NCBI GenBank assembly: GCA_020633195.1
Contig: JACKEC010000037.1
Coordinates: forward strand, 1 to 64,000
Origin: Sandaracinaceae bacterium
GTDB lineage: Bacteria > Myxococcota_A > Polyangia > Polyangiales > Sandaracinaceae
DNA: 64,000 nt
Direction: 5' to 3'
Shown: positions 1 through 8,867 of the stretch, piece after piece
Numbering within the stretch: position 1 is the stretch's first letter
How the letters are laid out: every line of letters begins with the position of its first letter
The notes under the pieces: generated by a model
What the model was told of the DNA's origin: nothing
Seen by the model: the letters and a program-made list of their open reading frames with translations, nothing else
The model's database searches: none
Position numbers and translations under genes: made by a program

Positions 1-2
1 TC

Positions 3-683
3 CGGGGCGCGACGGAGCTCGACGCGGTGGCGCCGTTCTTCTTCTACATCCGCGACCCGCGCACGGACTCGACGACGCTCGCGATCCCGCCGCTGGTCTG
101 GCACCTCGAGGATCCCGCCTCCGTCGCGACGGTGGTGCTCCCCGTGTTCGCGCGCTTCGAGGAGCGCGGCCGCAGCGAGACGTGGGTCACGCCCGTGGTC
201 GCGAACCACCAAGACCTCGAGGCGGGCGACGAGACCACGTGGGTGTTCCCGACCGTCCAGGTCTCGCGGTGGCACGACGGCGACGCCGTCAACATCCACC
301 CGATCTGGTACTTCGAGAGCGTCCCCAGCCACCAGCACAGCGTGCTGGCCCCGTTCTGGTGGGACTTCGAGGAGTTCCAGGGGGATCGCAACCGCTACAC
401 GGTCCTGTTCCCGTTCTTCTGGCGGTTCCGCGAGGGCCACACCACGAGCACGCTGGTCCTCAACGCGTACCACCGCGAGCGCACCCGCAGCGACGGCTCG
501 AGCGAATGGGAGTTCCACTTCTTCCCGTTCTTCTCGTACGGCGAGAACAGCGAGGGCGGGCACTGGTGGAAGATCTTCTACGGCCTCGCGGGCTACGAGC
601 GGCGCGGCCAGTACGGGGTCACGACCCTGTTCTACGTGCCGTTCCAGACGGACGGACCGCCGCTCCCCAGCGAGAACCACTGA
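3..683 (+). CDS. Aromatic-rich repeat protein, 5'-truncated
   Basis: The reading frame is open to the left edge, so the true start lies outside the window; a GTG at 27 is in frame but nothing marks it as the start. The visible 227 residues are rich in Trp, Phe and Tyr and repeat a loose motif of the type P(F/I)(F/W)W.F, each copy followed by a polar stretch. This looks like repeated beta-hairpins of a surface or outer-membrane protein. I recognise no enzyme family. It ends at TGA 681-683 and converges with the lipoprotein gene ending at 690, with only six bases between them. Function unknown. Confidence 0.7.
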   Translation, partial: RGATELDAVAPFFFYIRDPRTDSTTLAIPPLVWHLEDPASVATVVLPVFARFEERGRSETWVTPVVANHQDLEAGDETTWVFPTVQVSRWHDGDAVNIHPIWYFESVPSHQHSVLAPFWWDFEEFQGDRNRYTVLFPFFWRFREGHTTSTLVLNAYHRERTRSDGSSEWEFHFFPFFSYGENSEGGHWWKIFYGLAGYERRGQYGVTTLFYVPFQTDGPPLPSENH

Positions 684-689
684 CCCGCG

Positions 690-2180
690 TCAGCGGGGCG
701 TGAGGAGCTCGGTCACGGTGAAGGCGCCCTCGCGGACGGCGGGGCTCGCCGCGCCGCGCTGTCGCCGCACGCTCACGCGGCCGGCGGTGAAGGTCACGGC
801 GTACTCGGTGGTGGTGCGGCCGTCGGCCTCGCGGGTGATCCGCGTGGGCACGAAGCCGCACAGGTCGGAGCTGGCGAAGGTGCACAGCAGGAAGCCCGCG
901 TCGCGGGTCTCGTCGCCGTCGTCGATGCTGTCGCGCTCGTAGCGCATCCGAAGCTCCGGAGGGGCGGCGCCGTCGAGGTCGACGAGCTCTGGCTCGCTCA
1001 TCGCGATGCGCGTCACGCCGTCGGTCTGGTTGCCCTCGAACGGCCCCTCGGAGAGGACCGCGCCTCGGTTCCAGTAGTCGTTCGCGAAGGTGAGCAGATG
1101 GACGCTCTGCATGCTCTCGGGGCCGCTGATCACGCGCACCACGCCGACCCCTCGGACCTCCCCGTCGGCGGGCAGGTCGGCGAGCACCTCGAAGTCGCAG
1201 TGGTCGTCGCTCCGGTCGTAGTCTTCGTCTCCCTCGCTGTCCTCCACCGGCTCCCGGTCCCGCGGGAAGCGGCACCAGTTACGGCGCATGTACGTCGCGA
1301 GCGTCTGGATCGGGGTCGCCGCGTCGGTCGAGCGGGCGTACGCGGCGCGGGCCTCCTCGAGGCGGCCGGCCAGCGCGTGCACCCGCGCGAGGGCCGCGAG
1401 GTCGTCGATGTTCGGCTCCGCGTCGAGCGAGGGCTGGAGCGCGTCGAGGACCTCGCCGCCGCGGAGCGCCGCGAACAGCGCCTCCACCAGCGCGCGTCGC
1501 GCCTCGGCGGTGGGCGCCTGCCCCAGCGCCACGCGGGCGCGGGCCACCGCGCGGTCCCGCTCCGTCCAGTGCGCCTCGTCGTAGGTCTCGCCCTCGTCGA
1601 CGGTGATCCACTCGAGGGGCCACTGCCGGAGCCGCGCGACCCGCCACGCGTCGCCCTCGCGTCGCAGGTCGGCCTCGACGCCGTTCGTCGTCGCGTCCTC
1701 ACCGGAGCCGAACAGGTCCATGTGCACCGCGGTGACGTGCGCCTCGTCGCCCTCGATCCGGACCTCGACGCTGCGGTAGCCCGACTGGTAGTCGCCGTCG
1801 TCCTCCATCGGGCCGCCGCCGCCGATCTCCCCGAGCGCGACGATCCGCGCGGCCGCCGCGGCCACGTCCAGCGTCACGTCGTACGAGCTCGCGGCGCTCG
1901 ACCGCCCGAACACCTGGACGCCGTCGTCGGTGAACGCCTCGCGCGGGTCGCGCCCGAGCGTCTCCGCGTGCAGCGCGCGGTCGAGCGCCTCGGCTGCCGC
2001 GCCGGCGGCGCCCTCGAGGCACCGCTCGTCCACGAACGGCTGGTAGTCCTCGCCCTCGGGCGCCTCGCAGCGCACGACCGAGGCCGCGACCCCCACCACG
2101 GGGGTCGGGCTCGTCGCGACGGGCGGCGCCGACGCTCCGCAGCCGACCAGGACCAGCGCACCTACCCAACGTCGAATCAT
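690..2180 (-). CDS. Lipoprotein of unknown function, NTF2-like region
   Basis: A 496-residue protein that opens with a lipoprotein signal (Arg-Arg, a short hydrophobic stretch, lipobox LVGC at about residues 11-14) and should be anchored in the envelope. Residues of roughly 80-190 resemble a SnoaL/NTF2-like fold (a stretch ending in GDAWRVARLRQWPLEW), followed by a helical, TPR-like segment and a beta-rich C-terminus with several Cys. It is the last gene of a minus-strand run behind the MoxR/VWA pair (12-base gap), so it is probably cotranscribed with them. The fold assignment is tentative; I cannot name a function. Confidence 0.75.
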   Translation of the reverse strand: MIRRWVGALVLVGCGASAPPVATSPTPVVGVAASVVRCEAPEGEDYQPFVDERCLEGAAGAAAEALDRALHAETLGRDPREAFTDDGVQVFGRSSAASSYDVTLDVAAAAARIVALGEIGGGGPMEDDGDYQSGYRSVEVRIEGDEAHVTAVHMDLFGSGEDATTNGVEADLRREGDAWRVARLRQWPLEWITVDEGETYDEAHWTERDRAVARARVALGQAPTAEARRALVEALFAALRGGEVLDALQPSLDAEPNIDDLAALARVHALAGRLEEARAAYARSTDAATPIQTLATYMRRNWCRFPRDREPVEDSEGDEDYDRSDDHCDFEVLADLPADGEVRGVGVVRVISGPESMQSVHLLTFANDYWNRGAVLSEGPFEGNQTDGVTRIAMSEPELVDLDGAAPPELRMRYERDSIDDGDETRDAGFLLCTFASSDLCGFVPTRITREADGRTTTEYAVTFTAGRVSVRRQRGAASPAVREGAFTVTELLTPR

Positions 2181-2192
2181 CGACGCAGGTTA

Positions 2193-3386
2193 TCAGCGCG
2201 CGCGCCTCGCGGACTTGCCCTTGGTGAGGTGCCCGACCGCGTTGCCGAGGCCCTCGGCGGTGAGCGGGAACATCTCGAAGACCTGCCGGACGTACTCGAT
2301 GGTGTTGCCGCCCCAGTACTTCTCGGGCTCGGGGTTCAGCCAGCACGCGCGCTCGAAGTGATCCTCGAGGGCCATCAGCCAGACGATCCCCTCGACGCGG
2401 TCCTCCTCGAGGTCGCTGGACCCGCCCGCCTGCAGCAGCTCGTAGGGCGCCATCAGCGCGTCGCCCATCATGATGAGCTTGTAGTGCGGGCCGCAGTCGG
2501 CGAGCAGGTCACGCACGCGGATCGGGTTCCGGAACTGCGCGTCCTCGTAGACCTTCCCGTAGACGCAGTTGTGGAAGTAGTAGCAACGCAGCTCCTTGAA
2601 GTGCGTCGACTTCTTCGCCGCGCTGAAGAGCCGGCTCGCGAGGTGGGCGTACGGGTCCATCGAGCCGCCGACGTCCATCAGGAGCAGCACGCGCGTGTTC
2701 GGCCGGCGGGGAGGGCGCATCACGATCTCGAGCTCGCCGCCGTTCTTCGCCGTCTCGTCGATCGTCTCCTCGAGGTCGAGCTCCTCGAACGCGCCGTCGC
2801 GGGTGAGCGCGCGGAGCTTGCGGAGTGCGACCGCCATCTGGCGGACGTCGAGCGTGACGTCGTCGCGGTAGCCGCGGAAGCGCCGCTCCGTCGCGACCTG
2901 GATCGCGCTGCGGTTGCCGCCCGCGCCGCCGACGCGGATCCCCGGACGCGCCGCGCCCGAGTTGCCGAAGGGCGACGTCCCGCCGGTCCCGATCCATCGG
3001 TTGCCGCGGTCGTGCCGCTCGTCCTGCTCGTTCATCCGCTCTTCGAAGAGCCGCTTCAGCTCCTCGGGGTCGAACTGCTCGAGCATCGCGCGCTCCTCGG
3101 GCGTGAGATCCCGGATGCGCTCCTTGGCGTCGTTCAGCCACTCGAGCAGCTCGTCCTTGAGCTTCTTGGCCTCGACCTCGACGCCCTTGAAGTGCTTGAG
3201 GAAGGCCTGGTCGAAGTCGTCGAGGTGGGTCTCGTTGTGGACGAGGACGGCCTTCGCGATGTCGTAGAAGCCCTCGAGCGAGCTGTCGTGGAGGCCCGCC
3301 TCGAGGACCCTCGCGAGGTTGATCGTCTCCTGCGTGCCGACCGGCACGCCGCGCGACCGCAGCTCGTAGACGAAGGGGATGAACAT
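2193..3386 (-). CDS. CoxE-like VWA domain protein, MoxR partner
   Basis: A 397-residue protein of the CoxE/VWA type normally encoded beside MoxR AAA ATPases. The N-terminal half is helical and charged (residues about 1-150), followed by a Gly-rich linker with SPFGNSG. The VWA domain starts near residue 210 with the MIDAS motif DVGGSMD (DxGxSM), which binds a divalent metal and a client. Its ATG shares one base with the TGA of moxR (TGATG), which implies translational coupling. MoxR-CoxE pairs act as chaperone-like systems that insert cofactors or mature partner proteins; the client here is not evident. Confidence 0.9.
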   Translation of the reverse strand: MFIPFVYELRSRGVPVGTQETINLARVLEAGLHDSSLEGFYDIAKAVLVHNETHLDDFDQAFLKHFKGVEVEAKKLKDELLEWLNDAKERIRDLTPEERAMLEQFDPEELKRLFEERMNEQDERHDRGNRWIGTGGTSPFGNSGAARPGIRVGGAGGNRSAIQVATERRFRGYRDDVTLDVRQMAVALRKLRALTRDGAFEELDLEETIDETAKNGGELEIVMRPPRRPNTRVLLLMDVGGSMDPYAHLASRLFSAAKKSTHFKELRCYYFHNCVYGKVYEDAQFRNPIRVRDLLADCGPHYKLIMMGDALMAPYELLQAGGSSDLEEDRVEGIVWLMALEDHFERACWLNPEPEKYWGGNTIEYVRQVFEMFPLTAEGLGNAVGHLTKGKSARRAR

Positions 3387-4228
3387 CAGCTACGCCAGCG
3401 GCTGCCTCCCGCGAGCTGATCCGCGAGGGCGACGATGTCCTGCTCCTTCTTGAGGAGCGCGCCGAGGAACGGGAGGTTGTTGTCGAGCCGCACGTCGGCG
3501 ACGCCCGCGGCGCGGAGCACCGCGATCCAGTCGACGAGCTCCGAGGTGCTCGGGCGCTTGCGCAGCCGCTTCATGTTGCGGATGTCGTAGAAGACCTCGA
3601 GCGCCTGCTCGACGAGGCCCGCCTCGACGTCGGGGTGGTGGACCCGGACGATGCGCTTCATCAGCTCCTGATCCGGGAAGTCGATGAAGTGGAACACGCA
3701 GCGACGGAGGAACGCGTCGGGCAGCTCCTTCTCGTTGTTGCTCGTGATCACGACGACCGGGCGCTGCTGCGCGACGACATCGTCGCCGGTCTCGTCGATG
3801 CGGAAGCGCATCCGGTCGAGCTCGTGCAGCAGGTCGTTCGGGAACTCGAGGTCCGCCTTGTCGACCTCGTCGATGAGCAGGACCACCCGGTGATCCGCCG
3901 CGAAGGACTGCCCGAGCGGGCCCTTCTTGATGTAGTGGCGGATGTCCTTCACGTCCCCGTCGCCGAAGCGGGAGTCGTAGAGGCGCTGCACCGTGTCGTA
4001 GACGTACAAGCCGTCTTGCGCCCGAGTGGTGCTCTTCACGTGCCACGTGATCAGGGGCATGCCGAGCCCCTCGGCGATCGCCTCCGCGAGGAGGGTCTTG
4101 CCGGTGCCGGGCTCGCCCTTCACCAGGAGCGGCCGCTCGAGGACGAGCGCGCAGTTGACCGCCGCCTCGAGCGAGTCGTTGGTCAGGTAGGTGTCGGTGC
4201 CGCGGAATCGCTGAAAGGGGTCGCTCAT
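3386..4228 (-). CDS. MoxR family AAA+ ATPase
   Basis: A 280-residue AAA+ ATPase of the MoxR class. Walker A GEPGTGKT lies at residues 38-45 and Walker B reads LLIDEVDKAD near residue 120; a sensor-type segment VITSNNEKELPDAFLRRC follows. Length and motif order are normal for the family. MoxR ATPases form hexameric rings that work with VWA proteins, here the gene directly downstream. The start ATG overlaps the stop of the upstream microprotein as ATGA, so three genes are likely translated as a coupled unit. Cytosolic. Confidence 0.95.
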   Translation of the reverse strand: MSDPFQRFRGTDTYLTNDSLEAAVNCALVLERPLLVKGEPGTGKTLLAEAIAEGLGMPLITWHVKSTTRAQDGLYVYDTVQRLYDSRFGDGDVKDIRHYIKKGPLGQSFAADHRVVLLIDEVDKADLEFPNDLLHELDRMRFRIDETGDDVVAQQRPVVVITSNNEKELPDAFLRRCVFHFIDFPDQELMKRIVRVHHPDVEAGLVEQALEVFYDIRNMKRLRKRPSTSELVDWIAVLRAAGVADVRLDNNLPFLGALLKKEQDIVALADQLAGGSRWRS

Positions 4229-4362
4229 CGCTTCTTCTTCTTCTTCGGGTCTTCGTCCCGCTTGGAAGGCCGGACCCGCTCCCAGAAGCGACCCACGGGC
4301 ACCCCCAGGGCCATGCCGAGGCCGAGGCCGACGAGGAGCGTGATTCCGAGCGCGGTGGTCAT
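4225..4362 (-). CDS. 45-residue single-helix membrane microprotein coupled to moxR
   Basis: This short frame gives a 45-residue product: a hydrophobic Gly/Leu-rich segment (about residues 5-24, one transmembrane helix) followed by a basic, charged tail ending in KKKKKR. A purine-rich ribosome site (GGGGGGAA) precedes the ATG, and the stop overlaps the moxR start as ATGA. The coupling, the plausible ribosome site and the clear helix-plus-basic-tail design argue that it is real. It could anchor or regulate the MoxR-VWA system at the inner membrane, with the tail in the cytoplasm; that role is inference. Confidence 0.7.
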   Translation of the reverse strand: MTTALGITLLVGLGLGMALGVPVGRFWERVRPSKRDEDPKKKKKR

Positions 4363-4418
4363 AGGTTCCCCCCTGATTCTCCGAAAAGAACCGTAGTGCT
4401 GGGGGTCTGGACGTGCCA

Positions 4419-4436
4419 GCTGAATCGTCGTTCAGC
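4419..4436 (-). terminator. Hairpin downstream of the ALDH16-type gene
   Basis: A six-base stem GCTGAA/TTCAGC with a six-base loop lies 18 bases beyond the stop of the aldehyde dehydrogenase gene on the minus strand. No U-tract follows, so this is only a weak terminator candidate between the dehydrogenase and the moxR operon. Confidence 0.25.
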
Positions 4437-4454
4437 CAGCGGGCGCGGCCCGGG

Positions 4455-6986
4455 TCACTCCCCGTAGGGGACCCAGATGTTCTTCACGTGGGTCGCCTGC
4501 CGGAGGAACTCGCGGCCCGCCGACTCGCGGTCCGAGGTCCAGTCGCGCCGCGGCCCGACGTCGCACCAGGTGCGCTTCATGTTGCCGGCGCTCGCGAGCT
4601 CGACCTCGCGCGCGCCCTCGGGCGGCCCGAAGTACCAGACCTGGTCGACGTCGTCGTGGTTCGCGAGGGTCGGCACCAGCTCGGAGCGGTGACCGGTCAC
4701 GATGTTGAGCGCGCCCGGGGGCAGGTCGCTCGTCTCCATGACCTGGTAGAAGTCCGTGGCGGCCAGCGGGTGGCGCTCCGACGGGATGACGACGACCGCG
4801 TTGCCCGTCGCGAGCGCGGGGCCGACGAGCGACACGAACGCGAGGAGCGGGTGCTCGTTCGGGCACACGATGCCCATCACGCCGATCGGCTCGTTCATCG
4901 CGATGGTCACGCTGCGCAGCGGCGTCTGGTGGACGAGGCCGTCGTACTTGTCGGCCCACGCCGCGTAGGTGAAGAGCCGATCGATGGAGAGCTCGACCTC
5001 GCGGGTCCCCGCGGCCGGATCGCCGAGCATCCGCGCGATGCGGCCGGCGAGCTCGCCCTGCCGCTCGGCGAGGTTCTCGGCGAGGTAGTAGAGGATCTGC
5101 GCGCGAAGGTGCGCGGTGCCCGCGGCCCAGCCGCGCGCGCCGTGGGCCGCCTCGACCGCGTCGCGGATGTCCTTGCGGTTGCCGCGGCCGACCTCGCCGA
5201 GGGGCGAGCCGTCGGCGCCGGGGACCTCGATGCTGTAGCCCCAGTCGGGCCGCTTCTGCTTGCCGCCGACGTAGAGCTTCGTGGTCCTGTCGATCGGGGG
5301 CAGCCCCGAGGGCGTCGTCGAGGGCTCCGAGGGCGCCGACATCCCGACCTCGCTCTTGGTCGGCGCGTGGGGCGGCCGATCCGCGGCGTCCTCGATCCAG
5401 CGCGGCTTCACGTACTCGAAGAGGCCCTCCTTGCCGCCCTCTCGACCGTAGCCGCTCTCGCGGTAGCCCCCGAAGCCGGCGGCCGCGTCGAACACGTTGG
5501 TGCAGTTCACCCAGACCGTGCCGGCCTTGATCTTCGGGGCGACGTCGAGCGCGAGGTTCAGGTTCTCGCTCCACACGCTCGCGGCGAGGCCGTAGCGGGT
5601 GTTGTTCGCGAGCGCGATGGCCTCCTTCGGGGTGCGGAACGTCATGAACGTCACCACCGGCCCGAAGATCTCCACCTGCGCCACGGTCGACGCGGGCGAC
5701 ACGTCGCTCAGGATCGTCGGCGGGTAGAACAGCCCCTCGGTCGGGCAGCTCCAGGACGGCTGCCAGAGGCTCGCGCCCTCGTCCTGACCTTGCTGGACCA
5801 GCTTCGTGATCTGCTCGAGCTGCACCGGCGCGACGATGGCGCCGATGTCGATCGCCTTGTCGAGCGGCTCGCCGATGCGCATGCGCTCCATGCGGGCGCG
5901 GAGCTTGTCGAGGAGCCGCGGCGCGACGCTCTCCTGGCAGAGGATGCGCGAGCCCGCGCAGCACACCTGGCCCTGGTTGAACCAGATCGCGTCGACGACG
6001 CCCTCGACGACGCTGTCGAGATCCGCGTCCTCGAAGACGACGAAAGGCGACTTGCCCCCCAGCTCGAGGCTGAGCTTCTTGCCGGTGCCCGCGGTGGCCT
6101 TGCGGATGATGCGCCCGACGCCGGTCGACCCGGTGAACGCGATCTTCTTCACGTCCGGGTGATCGACGAGCGCCGCGCCGGTCTTGCCGTCGCCGTTGAT
6201 GATGTTGACGACGCCCGGCGGGAGGCCGATCTCGGCGCACAGCTCCGCGAAGCGGAGCGCGGTGAGGGGGGTGTACTCGGCCGGCTTGAGGACGAGCGTG
6301 TTCCCCATCGCGAGGGCCGGCGCGATCTTCCACGCCAGCATCAGCAGCGGGAAGTTCCACGGGATGACCTGGCCGACGACGCCGAGCGGGACGTAGTCCC
6401 GCATCTCCTCGTCCATGATCTGGGCCCAGCCCGCGTGGTGATAGAAGTGGCGCGCGACGAGCGGGACGTCGATGTCGCGGCTCTCGCGGATCGGCTTGCC
6501 GTTGTCGAGCGACTCCACGACCGCGAACAGGCGGTGGTGCTTCTGGATGTGCCGCGCGATGGCGTAGAGGTAGCGAGCGCGGCCGTGGCAGCCGAGCGCG
6601 CGCCAGCCGGGGAGGGCGGCCTTCGCCGCGGCGACCGCGCGGTCGACGTCCGCCGTCGAGCCCTGCGCGACCTCGGCGAGCTTGGACATCCGCGCGGGGT
6701 TGCTGGTGTCGAAGTACGCGCCGTCCGAGGGCGGGACCCACGCGCCGCCGATGTAGTGGTCGAAGCGCCGGCCGTGGGCGTCGAGCCACGCGTTCGCGAC
6801 GGTGTCCTCTTCGGGGGCGGGGCCGTACTCCATCGTGTGGAACACGTCGGCGACGGTCCGGGGCGCGCCCGCGGGTCGGGCGGCGGCCTCGGCGGCGGCC
6901 TCCTCGGCGCGGCGGCGCTCCTTGTCCTTCTTCTTTTTCTTCTTCTTGCCCTCGTCCTCGAGGGCCTCCGTGCGGTGCTCGCTCAT
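4455..6986 (-). CDS. ALDH16-type aldehyde dehydrogenase, two-domain
   Basis: An 843-residue protein with two aldehyde dehydrogenase units. The N-terminus is a Lys-rich charged segment (residues about 12-35). The first unit (about 75-545) has the expected catalytic pieces: Glu in LELGGKSP and catalytic Cys342 in NQGQVCCAG. The second unit (about 550-843) keeps the Rossmann part (PIGVMGIVCPNEHP) but shows no Cys-nucleophile motif and is shortened. This matches the ALDH16 architecture, an active domain plus a pseudo-domain. It lies 10 bases after deoC in the same direction; oxidation of acetaldehyde or glyceraldehyde 3-phosphate from deoxyribose breakdown would fit. NAD(P) use is assumed from the family. 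Confidence 0.9.
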   Translation of the reverse strand: MSEHRTEALEDEGKKKKKKKDKERRRAEEAAAEAAARPAGAPRTVADVFHTMEYGPAPEEDTVANAWLDAHGRRFDHYIGGAWVPPSDGAYFDTSNPARMSKLAEVAQGSTADVDRAVAAAKAALPGWRALGCHGRARYLYAIARHIQKHHRLFAVVESLDNGKPIRESRDIDVPLVARHFYHHAGWAQIMDEEMRDYVPLGVVGQVIPWNFPLLMLAWKIAPALAMGNTLVLKPAEYTPLTALRFAELCAEIGLPPGVVNIINGDGKTGAALVDHPDVKKIAFTGSTGVGRIIRKATAGTGKKLSLELGGKSPFVVFEDADLDSVVEGVVDAIWFNQGQVCCAGSRILCQESVAPRLLDKLRARMERMRIGEPLDKAIDIGAIVAPVQLEQITKLVQQGQDEGASLWQPSWSCPTEGLFYPPTILSDVSPASTVAQVEIFGPVVTFMTFRTPKEAIALANNTRYGLAASVWSENLNLALDVAPKIKAGTVWVNCTNVFDAAAGFGGYRESGYGREGGKEGLFEYVKPRWIEDAADRPPHAPTKSEVGMSAPSEPSTTPSGLPPIDRTTKLYVGGKQKRPDWGYSIEVPGADGSPLGEVGRGNRKDIRDAVEAAHGARGWAAGTAHLRAQILYYLAENLAERQGELAGRIARMLGDPAAGTREVELSIDRLFTYAAWADKYDGLVHQTPLRSVTIAMNEPIGVMGIVCPNEHPLLAFVSLVGPALATGNAVVVIPSERHPLAATDFYQVMETSDLPPGALNIVTGHRSELVPTLANHDDVDQVWYFGPPEGAREVELASAGNMKRTWCDVGPRRDWTSDRESAGREFLRQATHVKNIWVPYGE

Positions 6987-6996
6987 CGCCGGGACC

Positions 6997-7995
6997 TCAT
7001 GCCATCGGGTGGTGGTGATGGGCGGAGTAGCGCCCGGTCGAGAAGAACTCGAGCTGGCGCTCGATGTCGGCGAGCAGCGTGCTCGCCCCGAAGCGGAACA
7101 GGTCGGGCTCGAGCCAGCGGTCGCCGAGCTCCTCCTTCATGAGCACCAGCCACGCGAGGGAGTCCTTCGCGGTGCGGATGCCGCCGGCCGGCTTGAAGCC
7201 GACCTTGAAGCCCGTGAGCTCCTCGTAGGCGCGGATGGCGCGCGTCATCACGAGCCCGAACTCGAGCGTCGCGTTGATCGACTCCTTGCCCGTCGAGGTC
7301 TTGATGAAGTCGCTGCCCGCCATCATCGCCACCCACGAGGCGCGGCCGACGTTGCGCAGGGTGCCGAGCTCGCCCGTGGCGAGGATGGTCTTCATGTGCG
7401 CGTCACCGCACGTCTCGCGGCACGCCGCGATCTCGTCGTAGAGCGCCTGCCAGTCGTGCCGGAGCACGTGGCTCCGCGTGACCACGATGTCGATCTCCTG
7501 CGCGCCGTCCCCGACGCTCGCGCGGATCTCCTCGATGCGCTGCGGCAGCGGGGTGAGGCCGGCCGGGAAGCCCGTCGAGACGGCGGCGACCGGGATGCCG
7601 CTGCCCTCGAGCGCGCGCACCGCGGTCTTCACGTGCGAGTGGTAGACGCAGACGGCGCCCGTGTGGATCGGCAGGTCCGCCACGCCGAGCGCCGCGAGCA
7701 GATCCGCGCGCACCGGCCGCCGCGCCTTCGCGCAGAGCCGGAGCACGTTGGACTCGGTGTCGTCGCCGGCCAGCGTGGTCAGGTCGATGAGCGTGATCGC
7801 CTTGAGCAGCCAGGCCGCCTGCCACTGCTTCTTGACGCTGCGGCGGGCGAAGACCGTGGCCGCGCGGCGCTCGATCGCGCTCGTGTTCGCCTGGACCGCT
7901 TCGACGTGGTCCAGAGCGAGCGGCATGCCCGGATTTCGGGGGAGCGTGTGATCCATCGGGCCGACGAGGGTGCGCTCGATCGCGCTGCCAATCAA
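6997..7995 (-). CDS. deoC: Deoxyribose-phosphate aldolase
   Basis: Cleaves 2-deoxyribose 5-phosphate to glyceraldehyde 3-phosphate and acetaldehyde in the cytosol. The Schiff-base Lys is in DFIKTSTGK, the catalytic Asp in EIDIVV and a second Lys in GFKPAGGIR, so all key residues are present. At 332 residues it is longer than E. coli DERA (about 260) and closer in length to the eukaryote-like form. An in-frame ATG at 7956 (MDHTLP) is an alternative start. The C-terminus carries a natural His-rich tail (HHHHPMA). It leads an apparent two-gene operon with the ALDH16-type dehydrogenase, which could consume its aldehyde product. Confidence 0.93.
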   Translation of the reverse strand: MIGSAIERTLVGPMDHTLPRNPGMPLALDHVEAVQANTSAIERRAATVFARRSVKKQWQAAWLLKAITLIDLTTLAGDDTESNVLRLCAKARRPVRADLLAALGVADLPIHTGAVCVYHSHVKTAVRALEGSGIPVAAVSTGFPAGLTPLPQRIEEIRASVGDGAQEIDIVVTRSHVLRHDWQALYDEIAACRETCGDAHMKTILATGELGTLRNVGRASWVAMMAGSDFIKTSTGKESINATLEFGLVMTRAIRAYEELTGFKVGFKPAGGIRTAKDSLAWLVLMKEELGDRWLEPDLFRFGASTLLADIERQLEFFSTGRYSAHHHHPMA

Positions 7996-8027
7996 GCGCG
8001 GCGAATCAGGCGTGGTATGCGTCGGGC

Positions 8028-8819
8028 GTGCGCTGGGTACTGCTCGCTGCGCTGCTCTGTGGATGCTCCTGCGACGACGAGCCCGAGCTCGCCGCCGAGG
8101 GCTACGTGCGCTGCCATCAGGCCGCGCCGATCGAGGGCTCGCGCACGCACGGAGACCTGCGCCTCTCGCTCGACGAGCGAGAGCTGACCATCGAGGGTCT
8201 GCCGGACCCGTTCCGCGTCGCGGTCGCGGCGGGCCCGGCGTCCCCCGAGCCGCCCGACGCCGACGTGGCCATCCTCCTCGGCGAGGTGGCCGAGGCGCCG
8301 CGGTGGTCGGGCGGACCGCTCGTGCTCGTGCTCCCGGGCGGGACCGACGCGTGGGACGGATGGTCCTCGCGCCTGCGGAGCGAGGCCGCGGCGGAGGCCG
8401 GTGTCATCGATGCTACGGGGCTGCGGCGCATTCGGGCGGGTCGCGTCGAGCTCGTCCCCGTCGCGGGAGCGCCGGCTCGCTACGCGCTCCCCGAGGCGTG
8501 CGGCCTCACCGAGGGGGACGAGGACGCGTGGGAGCTCGACGCGCCGCCCTCGGGGGTGACCCGGGTGCTGGTCGCGTGGGCCGCGCCGGAGGCGGCCGGG
8601 CTGCTCGGGCTGCCGGCGGGCTCGACGGAGGTCCGGGCCGTCGCGCGGGAGGCCCGCACCTCCGAGGTCGTGTTCGCCTGGCCGAGCGAGGATCCCCGCT
8701 CGGTCCGCGCCGCGGCGGGGCGGTGGGTGGTCCGCGCGAACGGCTCCCGCGAGCCGCCGGGGTGGACCCTCTTCGAGGCGGGCACGGGGGGCTGGTCGCG
8801 GGTCGCCGACTCGCCTTGA
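8028..8819 (+). CDS. Lipoprotein of unknown function
   Basis: A 263-residue product with a GTG start and a typical lipoprotein signal (lipobox LLCGC near residue 13). The mature part is acidic and has no recognisable catalytic motif. It is transcribed away from deoC, with about 30 bases between the starts. Its stop overlaps a possible promoter for the ribosomal/fatty acid operon that follows. Presumably envelope-located; function unknown. Confidence 0.7.
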   Translation: MRWVLLAALLCGCSCDDEPELAAEGYVRCHQAAPIEGSRTHGDLRLSLDERELTIEGLPDPFRVAVAAGPASPEPPDADVAILLGEVAEAPRWSGGPLVLVLPGGTDAWDGWSSRLRSEAAAEAGVIDATGLRRIRAGRVELVPVAGAPARYALPEACGLTEGDEDAWELDAPPSGVTRVLVAWAAPEAAGLLGLPAGSTEVRAVAREARTSEVVFAWPSEDPRSVRAAAGRWVVRANGSREPPGWTLFEAGTGGWSRVADSP

Positions 8820-8844
8820 CTCCGGCCGGGCCCCGGACTAAGCA
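8816..8844 (+). promoter_or_regulatory. Candidate sigma70-type promoter for the DUF177-rpmF-fab operon
   Basis: TTGACT (8816-8821) is followed after 17 bases by TAAGCA (8839-8844). The -35 match is good and the -10 match weak. It sits just upstream of the DUF177 start and overlaps the stop codon of the preceding lipoprotein gene. There is no other room for a promoter between the two genes. Confidence 0.35.
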
Positions 8845-8867
8845 GCGGCTCCTTTTTTGTCAGGGCA

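Noticed and set aside
6997..7022. His-rich C-terminus of DeoC as an engineered tag
   Set aside because: Only four His in a row within a natural Ser/Ala/Pro context and followed by PMA; no vector sequence is near.
4413..7142. A 909-residue open plus-strand frame over the dehydrogenase gene
   Set aside because: Arg/Val/Asp-rich, no motif, and antisense to a well-supported gene.
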